From Reticulitermes lucifugus (taxonomy: Eukaryota; Arthropoda; Insecta; Blattodea; Rhinotermitidae), in the NCBI GenBank assembly GCA_026260175.1, contig JAKCWW010000891.1:24085-88084 (forward strand): DNA of 64,000 nt, given 5' to 3'. The translations under genes and the position numbers were made by a program. Each line of letters begins with the position of its first letter. The first letter of the stretch is position 1. The notes below the pieces were generated by a model. The model was not told where the DNA came from and made no database searches. It worked only from the letters and a program-made list of their open reading frames with translations. Shown in pieces: positions 39,201 to 47,210 of the stretch.

Positions 39201-42200
39201 AATTGTATACAAGACATTTCAGCAATTATATATCATGCTTTTACCTATACATTTAGCCATAAACTTTTGTTAGATACAAGTGTAAATATAGTTAATCCTT
39301 TGGTGCTAGAATTAAGTGCCCAGTGTACTGCAGAAAAGACTGGGGATTTAAATAACACCCATTACTTTGCATCTTCTTGGCCGACGACTAGGTCTTGTGG
39401 TCTTTTGGTACCAAAGGGTTAATCTTTTCAATTCATACTGCCAACGTGCCCCCTCCACCCTTTATACACTGAAAATTCAAACACACATTTTGAAGCTTCC
39501 AAGGTAAAGAAAACAAGAATTTAAGCTTCATAACTTATGAACTATAGGCATGGGAAGCCGCCAAAGTTTGTGGCCAGGTAGCCAAACATACAAAAGGAAC
39601 ATGACAATGTGGGAAATGCCAAAAAGAATGTATTACACTAGAACTAGCACCAGCAGCATCCACATGCATTTTGCTGCTGGCATGTGCATTGTAGATGTTA
39701 TCCGCAAAATGGTCATATCCACAGTTGAGGTGGAAAATGTTTGTGATCACCTCTAATGCTTATAAATCAAATTCTAATTTAGATGGAGCTCATTCTTGCA
39801 CCAAGGAAGATCATAACAGGGGCTTTCATCTGGTATGACACTTATATTTTAGTGGGAACTAACATTCTGATATTGACCTCTGCCCTTAATTAATGAAAAT
39901 GTATCACCCAAATTTATTCACATTGTTTCTACGAAACAAGTGATAATTTCAGTGCTTACGATACAGGTCTTCTGGGACAAAATGCTGTGTGAGGTGACTG
40001 TTTCCCCATGTTTCAAAGAACACAGTGCCTTCAAGGGTCAAGCAGTTCCAGACAGTAGGTTCCTTTAAATAGCAGGAACCACTCACCCAGTGACATAGCA
40101 TCACATCCAAGAAGGCCTAAATTTCCAGCAACAATGCTGTGAGAACCTCAAATCTCAGAATTTCAATACTTCTTTAGAAAGTATCATGTTAGGATATGTG
40201 ACAAGAAAATATGATTATCTGTTAGTGGTCTGATGCTGCACTGGATGGGTAGGCATGATGAGTTACACTGGTCTGTACAGACATGCTGCAGGGCATCACA
40301 TGCTGCTCATTAAAGGTAAAGGTAAAGTTCTCCCTAGAACGGTCCATGAAGGCCCAGAGGGGGAGTAGGGGTATAGCTCTACTCTTTCTTTAACCCTGGC
40401 ACTAGATGAGGGTGGGTGNNNAACTCCACGCCCCGGCCGCTTTACCCCTGGGAAAGAGACCCGGTACCCATTGTATAGAAGGCTGGGTGGGCCCCAGGGC
40501 CGGTCTGGACGAGTGCGGAAAATCTCGCCCCACTGGGATTCGATCCCCGGACCATCCAGCCCATAGCGAGTCGCTATACCAACTATGCTATCCCAGCCCA
40601 CATGCTGCTCATTAATCTATAGTAATTCTGGTGAAAGCCTAAATAAAAGCTATGTTTTGTGGAAAGAAAGAATGCCACCAGCATAATAAATCTTCACCCA
40701 CAGATGCTTTGAACTGTTGACAGCAAAGTTTAAATTAATAGCACATACACGGAACTGTTTACCTTTGTATAAAACATGGACTCTTGACAACAGTTTCTCA
40801 ACATCATCACTTCTACATGTCTTGCCATGATTTTATTAGTAACCATCCCACAACTTGTAAAAATAACATTTCAAGCATGTCTCCATGTTAATTAACTTCT
40901 AAAAAAATGTATTTTCAAGTTTCATGCACAATTCCCTCTCTTATAGCAACACTAGATTACAACAGCACCTGCCAGTGAGTACAGGAATTAAAAAATCTGG
41001 CACAGTTATCACCACTATGTTCACTGTACATACCTCCAACCAAGAAGAGTTAAATCACAAACTTATAATATATTTATTGATGTTGACTTACTCACCTGGA
41101 TGATCAAAATTAAACAGCCCTTTTTCTGCCTTGGCTTTTTCTGCAGGAGTGAGTTCTTTGTAAAAGCTATCTTGACTGATGCATACAACCTGCCTCTGAG
41201 TGGTATCCATGTCAACTTGTCCAAGTTTCTCCATAATACGTTTACAAACTGTTGACTGAGACATATGACAATAATTTGGTATTAAAAATATATCACAGAA
41301 ACTTAAGCAGTGACGCTCTCTCAATAGCTTTCTCATGTTCTGACACATCTATTTCTTGTACTGTCACAAAAACAAGAGTTTGATGAGTTTAAACAATTAT
41401 GAATGTACATCAAGGCCAAAAGCGATTCAGAACTGCTGCTCTAGTAACATACTACTAATGACAAAGTTCATTACACAGTATCTGGATATGTATAGCATGA
41501 AGTATGATTCACATGAAACTCCTGCTACATGACCCTCTATGTTATTAGTATGTGGAACTTTGAGGTGAAACAAGAATTCATGTTACAAAAACATGCAACA
41601 GCAGCGACTCAGCCACTGTTCAGCGTTTAATTGGTCTCATGACAAATTCTGTATAGTGCCTGTCATTACTTGGTGACAGTATCAATATCTGCCTGTTCCA
41701 AAACACTTGCTTCTATAGGAATCCTTAAATGCATGACTGTATGAACAAAAATCTGCTACCTGCAACCACCTCTGGTACTCAATAATAAGTAAATGAAAAC
41801 ACCTTGAAGAGTTAGATGAACATCTGGGGAACTGCATACACTCAAACCTTCATATGTTAATATTCATAACCATGTCACCTTATATGGTTATTACAATGCT
41901 GCGAACTTTGCTCTTTCTATGCTATACAAAGTAAATATTTCAGTTTAGAGTGTTCAGGGTTTTGACATAGTATATCTGTTGACGAATATGTTACAAATAC
42001 GCAATTATAAAATATGTTTTCAAATCTATATATTTTACTGATTTATCCTATGTCAATGTTTTGACAAGGATGAATACAATGGATGAAGGACACCATGGAG
42101 CAAAGTAGGCAGAGAATGAAGTTTTGGAGAAATTTGCTGCCTCCATCTTCTGGGATGAGGAATATGGTCCACATTCACACTAGCGATTAGGGTGAGGATG

Positions 42201-44104
42201 TGATGACACATTCTTCCAGCTTCCTTCACTTACAAACAGAACTGCTAATCAGATCTTTACACATTTAACAGCTACTATATTTGTATCCACACAGTTTAAT
42301 TTTATAAGAACATACAGGCTAGCATATGTATTTATGAGTTCTTTAAACTGTCACTGTGATGTAACTAATAAAATAAGCTATTTGCATCAACTGGTAACAT
42401 CAGGATGATGGTATGAGATACCAGTTTTAAGATAAAAAACTTGTAGAAATGCTCGACAGGTTTTACTGCAAATGTTCAGTCTACTTTAGACCTAAACAAT
42501 ATAAAGATACCACATTAGACTTACTTTTATAGCTCTTTATCTACATTGAGTAAGGCGAGTTCAAATTAACTTCATTCAGTTCCTTTGCAATCAGCTAATC
42601 TATTAATAAGCGGGTGAGTTAGAAAGTTTCCAGAATGTATTGTTTCAGAATAGTACAATATTGAGTCTGTACAGTAGCATCATGTTTCCAAATAAAGTCA
42701 AAACTGCTTCACAGTAATTTTGAGGGTACATGCTTGCTCCTGCATGCACCAAGAGCAGTACAGGCAACACAGCAAAATTTGAAAAACATCTTTCTGGATA
42801 CTTGCTGACTCACCCACATATGTCACCTGGGTAGTGCAGCATGATTAGGTCTGCCAGTTACTGTGATTCAGAGCCTTGGAGAACAAAGAAAAATACAACA
42901 CCAAAAATAGGTGTATAAGAGGCGTCCTACTGAATTAAACCTGAATCTTGATGTTAACCAACAAGAAACATTGTGCAGAATGTCACACAGTAAAGGCACA
43001 TGGCAATTTTGTTTTTGGCCATAAAGTAATAATGGCCCATTAGGAGAATAGGCATATGAGACAGTCAACTATAAATTAAATTGGAAAACACACACTGACT
43101 ATATTACCCATACATACATACATACATACACACATACATATATACTTTATGCATTCCACAGATCCAAAATTTAGTAAAAGTGACAACAGGAAATGAAATA
43201 AGTCATAAAAATACACACAAAATACAAACTATACAAAATGGATTGTATTTTGCACACAATATTCAAATGTTAGACAAAATTCATTACATAGAACCGAAAA
43301 TTTGAGTCATTTTTTGAACATTCGAAATTCAACAGAAGAAAAAGTGTGTATTTAAGATGAGTCTTACAACACTGTAAATGGATGGCTACTGGATGGTATC
43401 TGAAACAAGTACTGTAATTCTATCATGACACGTTCTACATCCTTTACTGAAGTCCTACGACAGCTCTATGGAATGAAGTAAATTCCATTCTACTCTATCG
43501 GAGCAGGGAACCCTCAATCTTTTGGTTAATGGTAAAGCTAAAAATATAGTTGCCCTGTGCACACCGTGACGGCGTATAGGGGGAGTGGAGGTATAATTCT
43601 ACCAGTTCTTAACTGCGGAACTAGACGGAGGTGTGGTTGGCTTCACCCCCCCCCCTCCTCCCCGAGAAAGAACCACCCGGTAACCAATGAACTGGACGTT
43701 TTGGATAAGACAAAAATCTCCTATCCCTGCCGGTATTCGAACCCCGGATTATTCAGGCCGTAGCCCAATCACTACCGCCTACGCTATGCCGGCAGAGTTT
43801 TCACGATATGGCGCTAAACTAGTGTATGCCTAGTGCTTCTACAAGCATTTTCGCAGCGTCATAATCCGAAAATCCCGTACAATGGAAAATAATCGGCGTA
43901 TGTATTGCCTCACGTGAATACGTTTGTATCTACGATGAAATCACGGTTAAGGAACGTTCAAAACATAATACTCACCTTTCCACTAGCTGTACCACCAGCA
44001 ACGCCTATCAGAAATGGTGTTTTCCCTTCTACGCCATTCATTTTGCTGACAAAACGCATCCCAGTATCACTCAACCTCATTCCTTCGGACACATCTTCCG
44101 CCAT
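5844..44104 (-). CDS. UCK: uridine-cytidine kinase, whole gene (7 coding exons in each isoform)
   Basis: Phosphorylates uridine and cytidine to UMP and CMP in cytosolic pyrimidine salvage. Shared exons 43976-44104, 41096-41255, 38684-38780, 37066-37211, 35840-35937 and 33524-33572 (minus strand, all GT-AG) join in frame, then splice to 5844-5986 (273 aa) or 17333-17451 (265 aa). Human UCK1 and UCK2 are about 277 and 261 aa. Seen: Walker A GGTASGKS across exons 1-2; QDSFY with the catalytic Asp in exon 2; FDHP/DAF across exons 2-3; PVYDY in exon 3; [12 protein letters not shown] and [13 protein letters not shown] in exon 4; [14 protein letters not shown] and KPAFEEFC in exon 5; [14 protein letters not shown] in exon 6. 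The order and spacing follow animal UCKs throughout, so the family call is firm. Final introns are 16 kb and 27.5 kb and full of repeats. UCK1 versus UCK2 cannot be assigned from sequence alone. Confidence 0.95.
6711..6830 (+). mobile_element. possible tRNA-derived SINE head
   Basis: GGCATGGCCGAG...GTGTCTGCCTCT...CCTGGGTTTTCAGATTC resembles degenerate A and B boxes of a tRNA-type Pol III promoter. Confidence 0.4.
7270..7440. repeat. dispersed repeat fragment, CpG-rich, with NN
   Basis: A block starting CCATGGCTCAACAGCCC, of sharply different composition from its flanks (GC-rich, many CG). Two unresolved bases at 7410-7411. The phrase recurs, from recall, in insect repeats; family not named. 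Confidence 0.5.
7862..8340 (+). pseudogene. 3' end of a LINE (reverse transcriptase C-terminus and 3' UTR)
   Basis: In-frame [24 protein letters not shown] and FYSIDEY to a stop at 8060-8062, the typical C-terminal tail of Jockey/CR1-type LINE ORF2. 5'-truncated. A short direct repeat (TTTATTCGATAGATGAATATAT) occurs at about 8026 and 8089. The tail ends near the TATGTATGTATG run at 8350. Confidence 0.7.
9125..9368. mobile_element. foldback element with 98-bp inverted arms
   Basis: 9125-9222 and 9271-9368 are almost perfect reverse complements, separated by 48 bp. Not a simple MITE, as the left arm plus spacer edge contains a complete hammerhead-like motif while the right arm holds only its 3' half. 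Confidence 0.9.
9193..9236 (-). ncRNA. hammerhead-like ribozyme motif, intact core
   Basis: Minus strand: CCCC, CTGAAGA, TG, hairpin GCAAT-ATAA-ATTGC, T, GAAA, palindrome ATACGTAT within GAAATACGTATA (NUH = AUA), then GGGG. Stem I is four G-C pairs, stem II five pairs, stem III AU..AU. One extra U follows the CUGANGA box compared with the textbook hammerhead. Confidence 0.6.
9369..10450. other. UCK intron 6 (distal splice), nothing recognised
   Basis: No gene. The open frame at 9799-9996 has no recognisable content. Confidence 0.4.
10480..10718 (-). mobile_element. tRNA-derived SINE, family 1
   Basis: Minus strand starts TGGAATGGCATAG, with a GGTTTGATTGC B-box relic, and shares CTGGGTGGGCC and GGCACTAGATGGAGGTGA phrases with the copies at 28290, 40312 and 43535. 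Confidence 0.75.
10719..12860. other. UCK intron 6 (distal splice), unrecognised low-coding sequence
   Basis: Frames at 10749-11048 and 12299-12689 are short, overlap on both strands, and match nothing I know. 11640-11730 has the CTGTCTGTATACATGAAAT phrase seen in other repeats. Confidence 0.35.
12862..13440. repeat. degenerate tandem repeat, about 130-140 bp period
   Basis: Four diverged units opening with AAGTATGGCTTTCAxTGCA...TTTTCATAAA...CTCAACAGCATTATGTGCA at about 12862, 12990, 13132 and 13273, ending in AATTTCATGAAAATCCAACA and a CACAGACAGGCAGATGG tail. A similar ending lies at 37650-37720. Confidence 0.65.
13441..17332. other. UCK intron 6 between terminal exons, and 3' UTR of proximal isoform
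   Basis: AT-rich. 15784-16060 resembles a dispersed repeat. TTTATT (AATAAA on the minus strand) at 16282-16287 and 16417-16422 could end the proximal transcript. Confidence 0.4.
17333..17451 (-). CDS. UCK: UCK alternative terminal exon, proximal
   Basis: Acceptor GCGTTGCAG/T with a T-rich tract; completes Val and reads [27 protein letters not shown], then [12 protein letters not shown] and TAG (17333-17335). The first 14 residues match the same helix as the distal exon; the tail is unrelated and holds RRAS, a basophilic (PKA-type) phosphorylation consensus. It is open, in phase, and has no frameshift or internal stop. AATAAA signals on the minus strand lie about 0.9-1.05 kb downstream (16417-16422 and 16282-16287). 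Real alternative exon is the preferred reading; a recently dead duplicate is possible. Confidence 0.8.
18195..18230. repeat. (AAT)12 microsatellite
   Basis: 36 bp perfect trinucleotide run. Confidence 0.95.
18352..19229 (+). mobile_element. mariner element, internally deleted and decayed
   Basis: Ends are inverted: TACGAAGGTAAGTCAGAAA at 18352 against the complement of TTTCTGACTTTCCCTCGTA at 19211-19229, beginning TA at the insertion site. Inside on the plus strand KWCHDFANG-stop-VSVMDKN RSGHPSL matches the N-terminal helix-turn-helix region of mariner transposase. 0.88 kb against about 1.3 kb for a full mariner, with many stops. Confidence 0.8.
19504..19665. mobile_element. small foldback/MITE, 48-bp arms
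   Basis: 19504-19550 is the inverted complement of 19571-19618 (GGTAGTTACCGACGTTT and its partner). Outer sequence GAAGCCTGAAATCACGCA is shared with the element at 32685, so both belong to one family. Confidence 0.8.
19940..20010 (-). repeat. dispersed repeat, AGCTTCTC family
   Basis: AGTCCTTGAGAAGCTAATAG...CTAGCCAAGAAATTCCCC. Related copies at 28735, 38275 and 47140. Confidence 0.55.
20850..22095 (+). pseudogene. piggyBac-like transposase relic
   Basis: Plus-strand fragments in piggyBac order: [15 protein letters not shown] and [12 protein letters not shown] (about 21118-21215), [56 protein letters not shown] and [11 protein letters not shown] (about 21450-21545), HQPPADGNF (about 21778), and NWSLLSSCG (about 21980). 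Several frameshifts and stops. The best piece (21168-21455) is open for 95 codons. No terminal repeats were identified. Confidence 0.8.
23172..23218 (-). ncRNA. hammerhead-like motif, left arm
   Basis: Minus strand: CCTTTCC, CCGATGA (position 4 is C, not U), T, hairpin GGTGGT-GGCC-ACCACC, GAAACGTGTC (NUH = GUC), GAAAAAC. Stem I pairs CTTTCC with GAAAAA with one mismatch; stem II is perfect. Confidence 0.5.
23404..23589. other. assembly gap, 186 N
   Basis: Run of N. Open frames spanning it are artefacts. The bases just left of it (23394-23403) are the minus-strand 3' half of a hammerhead-like motif (AAACATGTAGG). Confidence 1.
23706..23750 (+). ncRNA. hammerhead-like motif, right arm, second type
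   Basis: GTCC, CTGAAGA, TG, hairpin AACCC/GGGTT, T, GAAACATGCA, GGAC. Stem I (GTCC/GGAC) and stem II are perfect. The cleavage triplet reads GCA; the left-arm copy at the gap edge reads GTA, so the C may be a mutation. Confidence 0.5.
23893..23938 (+). ncRNA. hammerhead-like motif, right arm, first type
   Basis: CCTTTCT, CCGATGA, T, hairpin GGTGGT-GACC-ACCACC, GAAACATGTT, GGAAAA. Stem I TTTCT/GGAAA pairs (one G-U). Partner of the left-arm copy with compensating changes in the outer stem. Confidence 0.5.
24011..25290. other. UCK intron 6, nothing recognised
   Basis: No gene and no repeat I can name. Confidence 0.35.
25290..25570 (+). repeat. dispersed repeat, shared with 39960-40160
   Basis: CTATGATCCTTCAAGACACTAGGAGCCACTCACCCAACACAGCATCACATTCC and GCGAGAACCTAAAATCTT match the block at 40015-40155. 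An internal near-duplication (GGTTCCTGATC...GAAGAACCATAGTGGCATCATT) is also seen. Confidence 0.55.
25571..28289. other. UCK intron 6, nothing recognised
   Basis: AT-rich; short frames only. Confidence 0.35.
28290..28525 (-). mobile_element. tRNA-derived SINE, family 1
   Basis: GGCACTGGATGGAGGTGAG, GAGGCTGGGTGAGCCC and, on the minus strand, a GGTTTGAATCCCAG B box. Confidence 0.8.
28735..28815 (-). repeat. dispersed repeat, AGCTTCTC family
   Basis: CATGGAGCAGAGTCCTAACT...CTGGCCAAGAAACTCCCC; inverted relative to the copies at 38275 and 47140. Confidence 0.5.
28895..28938 (-). ncRNA. decayed hammerhead-like motif
   Basis: Minus strand TTGAGGA, hairpin GGCA/TGCC, AAAACGTGTA. C3 and G12 are changed, and stem I does not pair. 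Confidence 0.3.
28939..31726. other. UCK intron 6, nothing recognised
   Basis: AT-rich; 29570-29790 has three loose repeats of GAGATGGA/GAGGT(T)TGAGCTGAAGCTGAAGAAA, about 65-70 bp apart. Confidence 0.4.
31727..31945 (+). mobile_element. tRNA-derived SINE, family 2
   Basis: ATGCCGAGGCTCATACGGTTAG (A-box part), CCCAGGTTTGATTCCAGG (B box), then GGATTTATGGTGGACAAAGTGACAATTAAA and an (ATTC)n(ATCC)n tail. Shares body with 34605-34780. Confidence 0.8.
32685..32810. mobile_element. small foldback/MITE
   Basis: GCACTCTTCTGGGATATTACG...CGTAATATCCCAGAAGAGCGC is a hairpin at 32685-32762, followed by the GCTGAAGCCTAAAATCACAC family tail as at 19504. Confidence 0.8.
32811..33523. other. UCK intron 6 near exon 6, nothing recognised
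   Basis: No gene; short frames on both strands without known content. Confidence 0.35.
33524..33572 (-). CDS. UCK: UCK exon 6, last shared exon ([14 protein letters not shown])
   Basis: 49 bp: [16 protein letters not shown] plus one base. Acceptor TTTTTTAG, donor GTGAGT. The phase-1 end fits both downstream terminal exons (G/TG or G/TT, each giving Val), so this donor is where the two isoforms part. Confidence 0.94.
34044..34090. repeat. (TTAA)n and (TTAG)n microsatellite
   Basis: Simple run in intron 5. Confidence 0.9.
34605..34780 (+). mobile_element. tRNA-derived SINE, family 2
   Basis: AGCTCATGTGGTTAGCCACTGG (A box), CCTGGGTTTGATCCAAGG (B box), TTTGTGGTGGATAAAGTGACAATGAAA body. In UCK intron 5. 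Confidence 0.8.
35070..35660 (-). pseudogene. LINE reverse transcriptase C-terminal relic
   Basis: Minus-strand pieces [50 protein letters not shown] and [11 protein letters not shown] follow the order of the ORF2 tail of insect LINEs. Stops at two or more places. A CCA-type microsatellite (35093-35123) lies at its 3' side. Confidence 0.75.
35840..35937 (-). CDS. UCK: UCK exon 5 ([10 protein letters not shown])
   Basis: Acceptor TTCTAG; split Val codon then [20 protein letters not shown] and [12 protein letters not shown]; phase 0 end, donor [16 protein letters not shown] and KPAFEEFC are UCK signatures. Confidence 0.95.
37066..37211 (-). CDS. UCK: UCK exon 4 (Walker B-like region and DTRLARR)
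   Basis: Acceptor TTCTCAG; reads [36 protein letters not shown], then [12 protein letters not shown] with one base over; donor [16 protein letters not shown] is the core beta strand and the Arg pair of DTRLARR lies in the phosphate-binding lid of the family. This is the most strongly conserved exon of the gene. Confidence 0.96.
38230..38400 (+). repeat. dispersed repeat, AGCTTCTC family, longest copy
   Basis: GGGACAGGTGGTGGGC, AACCTTCGGGTTCCACAAAA, then TGTTAGCTTCTCAAGAAGGA and CTTTGCTCCATGGAG. Its first half resembles 57535-57625 and 61670-61770 in Sec16 introns. Confidence 0.55.
38684..38780 (-). CDS. UCK: UCK exon 3 (substrate lid, PVYDY)
   Basis: Acceptor TTTCCAG; completes the Asp of DAFNNDL, then [21 protein letters not shown]; phase 2 end, donor GTACAT. 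The Tyr of PVYDY matches a uridine-contacting Tyr of human UCK2 (Tyr112). The position of human His117 appears to be Asn here (YRTNSR versus FVSHSR); from recall, insect UCKs may share this. Confidence 0.92.
39960..40160 (+). repeat. dispersed repeat, shared with 25290-25570
   Basis: GAACACAGTGCCTTCAAGG, GGAACCACTCACCCAGTGA and GCTGTGAGAACCTCAAATCTCA. Confidence 0.55.
40312..40602 (-). mobile_element. tRNA-derived SINE, family 1, best copy
   Basis: Minus strand: TGGGATAGCATAGTTGGTATAG (A box), GGGATCGAATCCCAGTGGGG (B box), body, and (TTTACC)n tail at 40312-40330. Least diverged copy, so the youngest here. Contains NNN at 40419-40421. Its frames translate to a protein-like string that databases often hold as a false gene. 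Confidence 0.88.
41096..41255 (-). CDS. UCK: UCK exon 2 (rest of P-loop, catalytic QDSFY)
   Basis: Acceptor CTCAG/TCA; reads [13 protein letters not shown], then [16 protein letters not shown], and ends FNFDHP with one base over (phase 1). The Asp of QDSFY corresponds to the proposed catalytic base of human UCK2 (Asp62). Donor GTGAGT. The open frame runs about 90 bases upstream past the acceptor, but that part is intronic because the match to UCK starts exactly at STVC. Confidence 0.95.
43111..43142. repeat. (CATA)n microsatellite
   Basis: Tetranucleotide run in UCK intron 1. Confidence 0.9.
43535..43797 (-). mobile_element. tRNA-derived SINE, family 1, in UCK intron 1
   Basis: Minus strand GCCGGCATAGCGTAGGCGGTAG (A box), CCGGGGTTCGAATACCGG (B box, intact). 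Has a C-run at 43647-43660. Lies about 180 bp from exon 1, on the same strand as UCK. Confidence 0.85.
43976..44104 (-). CDS. UCK: UCK exon 1 (start codon and P-loop)
   Basis: Starts MAEDVSEG and ends [10 protein letters not shown], 43 codons, phase 0, followed by GTGAG at 43975-43971. The ATG at 44104-44102 is the first of three in-frame ATGs; it is preferred because the ATGGCGG context is good and TATATAAAT lies just upstream. Met9 and Met16 are alternatives and would still leave the P-loop intact. The intron splits the Walker A motif directly after its lysine. A SINE lies only about 180 bp into the intron. Confidence 0.92.
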
Positions 44105-44400
44105 ATTTATATACACCGTGCGTAGTGGCATGCTAGTGGTTCGTGGTATACACAGATTAATACCTACAAAGATTTGAAACTCCGTGCAAACATAAAACTA
44201 CACCACCACATGCTGCGTTTTCGTGCGTTACTGCAGCCGGCTTGGCTCACTAGCTGTTCGTAAAGCATGCTCCTGGTGGTATCTTATGGAACTATGTAGC
44301 ATAAAATCGGCAAAGCAGCCTCCGGCTTTCCTATACCCTCTCTTTAACCGCGTCAATCATGAAGGACCTGCGTCGAAATTATTACAAACCAAATAAATAC
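44105..44400 (-). promoter_or_regulatory. probable UCK promoter and 5' UTR region
   Basis: The bases immediately 5' of the UCK ATG are richer in CpG and G+C than the surrounding DNA (several CG dinucleotides at 44100-44350). The transcription start is not visible; inference from position and composition only. Confidence 0.35.
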
Positions 44401-45590
44401 ATTTACTAGGAAATATTATTTTACATATATTTCTCCGACATATTTCTGTTCACATCAAAATATTATGTAAAATAATAAGGTATATTTATTGCCTATTATG
44501 TGTATTCAGTTGTTGTGTAAGTGATACAATGCAGGAAAAATGCAGAATATTAAGATTCAGAATTATTGTTTTCGAGTTATCGGACTGTGTAGCCTGACTG
44601 GTTGGTACCGAGGTTTCAATCAGGTCATACTGCCTGCCTGTGAAGACAGATACAGAATCCTGCTCCAAAACATTCATAACCATGTACCAGACTACACAAT
44701 GTCCTATCCCAGACCACATTATGAATCCTCACCAATGTCAGCACCTCAAATCCTGTACCAAAAAATACAAAGAACAAGTGAAGCATGGATGGAAATGTCA
44801 TGTTGGGAAAACGGAATTACAGGAAGTGCAGTATGTTTGCAAAGACACAGTATTTAATATCACATTTTTTTCTGGCAACTGCATACACTTTTCTCATATT
44901 TTGCCTCTCGAACAAACTGAGGGAACGAGATCTGGAACCCATTCTGGTTACAAATATCAGTATAAATACACATTTTAGGGTCAGGACCACATAAGATGAA
45001 TTCTAAAGTTTTACTAAAATAATATCACAAGGTCAATCACACTGAAAACTACTTACAACGTTGAACATTCTTCAAGTAGAAACAACTGCCTCCATCATAC
45101 ACAACTGTCACCACATGATATAATTAAATACATATATGATAACTATGATTAAATTAAAAAAAAACTTCATTTCTGATGATAATATTTTCTTCACAGTACA
45201 CACAACACTAACATACTAAAGCGCAGCACTCCCCAGTGATACACAACAGTCAACACATTAAACAAGAACAACACAAAGTGTAGTACAAAATACAAGTTTA
45301 ATCTGAAGTCAGTGGTCCCAGACCACAGTTTGCACAGAAAACAACCACATTGTCATGTTGTGTTCACCGTGCATTGGTTAAGAAACTGAAAAATTAACCA
45401 CATTGTCGTTCTTCATCACTTGGAATGGCATTTTGTCACTGTTTCCTGTGAACAAGTACATGATTGTAAAAGGTAATCCACCTTCTATTGTTCACACAAC
45501 AGTTTGTGGTGTGAGCAACACAACTCATTAACATGAAAACACTTCATATAAGGTAAAGCTGTCTCCATGTTTCATTACGCACCACACAGT
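44401..45590. other. intergenic, nothing recognised
   Basis: The overlapping frames at 44540-44994 have no recognisable content. Confidence 0.35.
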
Positions 45591-45830
45591 GAGGGTTTAG
45601 AGGGCTGTGGAGGTACAGCACATACAGATCCAGACATTCTTACCACTGGCACTAGAAAGAGATAAATGGTTTGCTTCCTGGCCCAGCCACTTTATCCTGA
45701 GTATCGACTGAATGGGAGGCTGGGCTGACCTCAGAAGTTGTCCGGATGCTATGAAGATGAGAGTAAACTTCTCCCCTGCCAGAAATTGATGGATGATTCC
45801 TTGGTCATCCAGCCCACAGCATTGCTTGCT
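45590..45830 (-). mobile_element. old tRNA-derived SINE, family 1
   Basis: GGCACTAGAAAGAGATAAATGG, GGGAGGCTGGGCTGACC and GGTCATCCAGCCCACAG match the family with much drift. Confidence 0.65.
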
Positions 45831-46578
45831 CTTTGCCCAACAAGTACAGAAACTTCCCACATTACATTCAGCATGATTATTCAAACTGGATTTACAAGCA
45901 CCCTGAGCCAGATCAATCCCATCAGCAAAAAACACACCTTATGCAAGATGATGTTAATGTCTTCCAAATATATCTATGCTACCCCCCCCCCGCCCCCCCT
46001 AATCTCTTCCATTGAGTTGTCAACAACGGTCAGTGAACTGTTTTCTCTTCCATTCAGTTCCTCTGACATACAAGGCATATCATTCCTGAAACCTCGCATG
46101 CATTCTACATGCCATGTCAATCCATTCCTTTTAAGTTTGTAACCTTGACATTTTTGGTGAATGCTACATTTTATTATGCAATGTAGTTCACTATCATCTG
46201 TAATAACACAATGCACATACTTCACACAATGTCTATTATTCTTAAATTATAAAATTTATACTTGCACACCTACCTGTTCCAGGACAGTGGTAAGGTTAAG
46301 TATCCCATAGTTCCTGTGGGAAAAGGTTCACCATGACAGCAAACAGTTCCTTCTCTTTGTTAACACCAGTGTTCTCTCCTTCTCCTCTGGTGATTTTTCC
46401 TACGAAAACTATAATACAGACCACAACATAATCTAAACAAAAAGACATACAGAAGAATTATATCATAAGACAAATACAGTCATGCTTGTCAAACACCAAG
46501 TACAACAAAGACACTCAGAAGAACAGTGAGTTTCAACCTGTTTCTGATTTGGCACTTTTAGGTTTAGGTTTAGTTTAA

Positions 46579-46596
46579 GTAGGTTAGGTTAGGTTA
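46579..46596 (+). repeat. short TTAGG run
   Basis: AGTAGGTTAGGTTAGGTTA. Matches the insect telomere unit but is only about three units. Confidence 0.7.
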
Positions 46597-47096
46597 TTTA
46601 TTTATGTATTTATTTATTGCAATAAGTAATATTCTCCAACCAAACGTTACATCCAGTGTCAGCATTCATAACTGTAAGTGAAAAAATGCAAAAAAATACG
46701 AAAATCTTTGGGTAGAAGAGCCATGATTTGAATTTAATGTCTCAACTCCATAAATTACCTCTTTTTTGGATGAAAATATAAATGTTATTCCAAACATTAA
46801 GTCTTAAAATGTGGCTGGCAGTAGGTAGCAGTCTGTAGCAAGGTGGCTGAGCGTTAGATGCAGTTGATACCATGTACGGAATAGTGTCTTGTTGTCAGCA
46901 CTCACAAGTGCCATTTCAAAATCTTGATTCTCTGTTGTTTTAAGTAAATGGAGCATTACCAACTACAGGTTTCCAACAGATTGACTCAAAACCACCACAT
47001 ATGTCACTTATATTTTCCCCTGCAATGAAATGCAGACATGTTACTGATATGCATTTAATTATATTAATTCACTATTATATTTAGTCATATTGGTCA

Positions 47097-47114
47097 TTAG
47101 GTTAGGTTAGGTTA
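47097..47114 (+). repeat. short TTAGG run
   Basis: TTAGGTTAGGTTAGGTTA, followed by TTTATT as is the run 520 bp upstream. Confidence 0.7.
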
Positions 47115-47139
47115 TTTATTTTTTTTTATCTTCAGCTTC

Positions 47140-47210
47140 CATAAAGTATAATAACTTGCTGAGCATCTCCTAGCTTCTCATGAGGGACTCTGCTCCATAA
47201 GTTTTTGGTC
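47140..47210 (+). repeat. dispersed repeat, AGCTTCTC family
   Basis: CTTGCTGAGCATCTCCTAGC, TTCTCATGAGGGACTCTGCTC. Confidence 0.5.

Noticed and set aside
40312-40602. Open frames on both strands resembling a protein found in many arthropod annotations
   Set aside because: They are translations of a tRNA-derived SINE, with box A and B visible.
43720-43797. tRNA gene
   Set aside because: Only the promoter boxes match; there is no cloverleaf, and a SINE body follows.
44540-44994. Three overlapping plus-strand frames upstream of UCK
   Set aside because: Content is repeat-like and unrecognised; the frames compete with each other.
46579-47114. True telomeric array
   Set aside because: Only about three units at each site.
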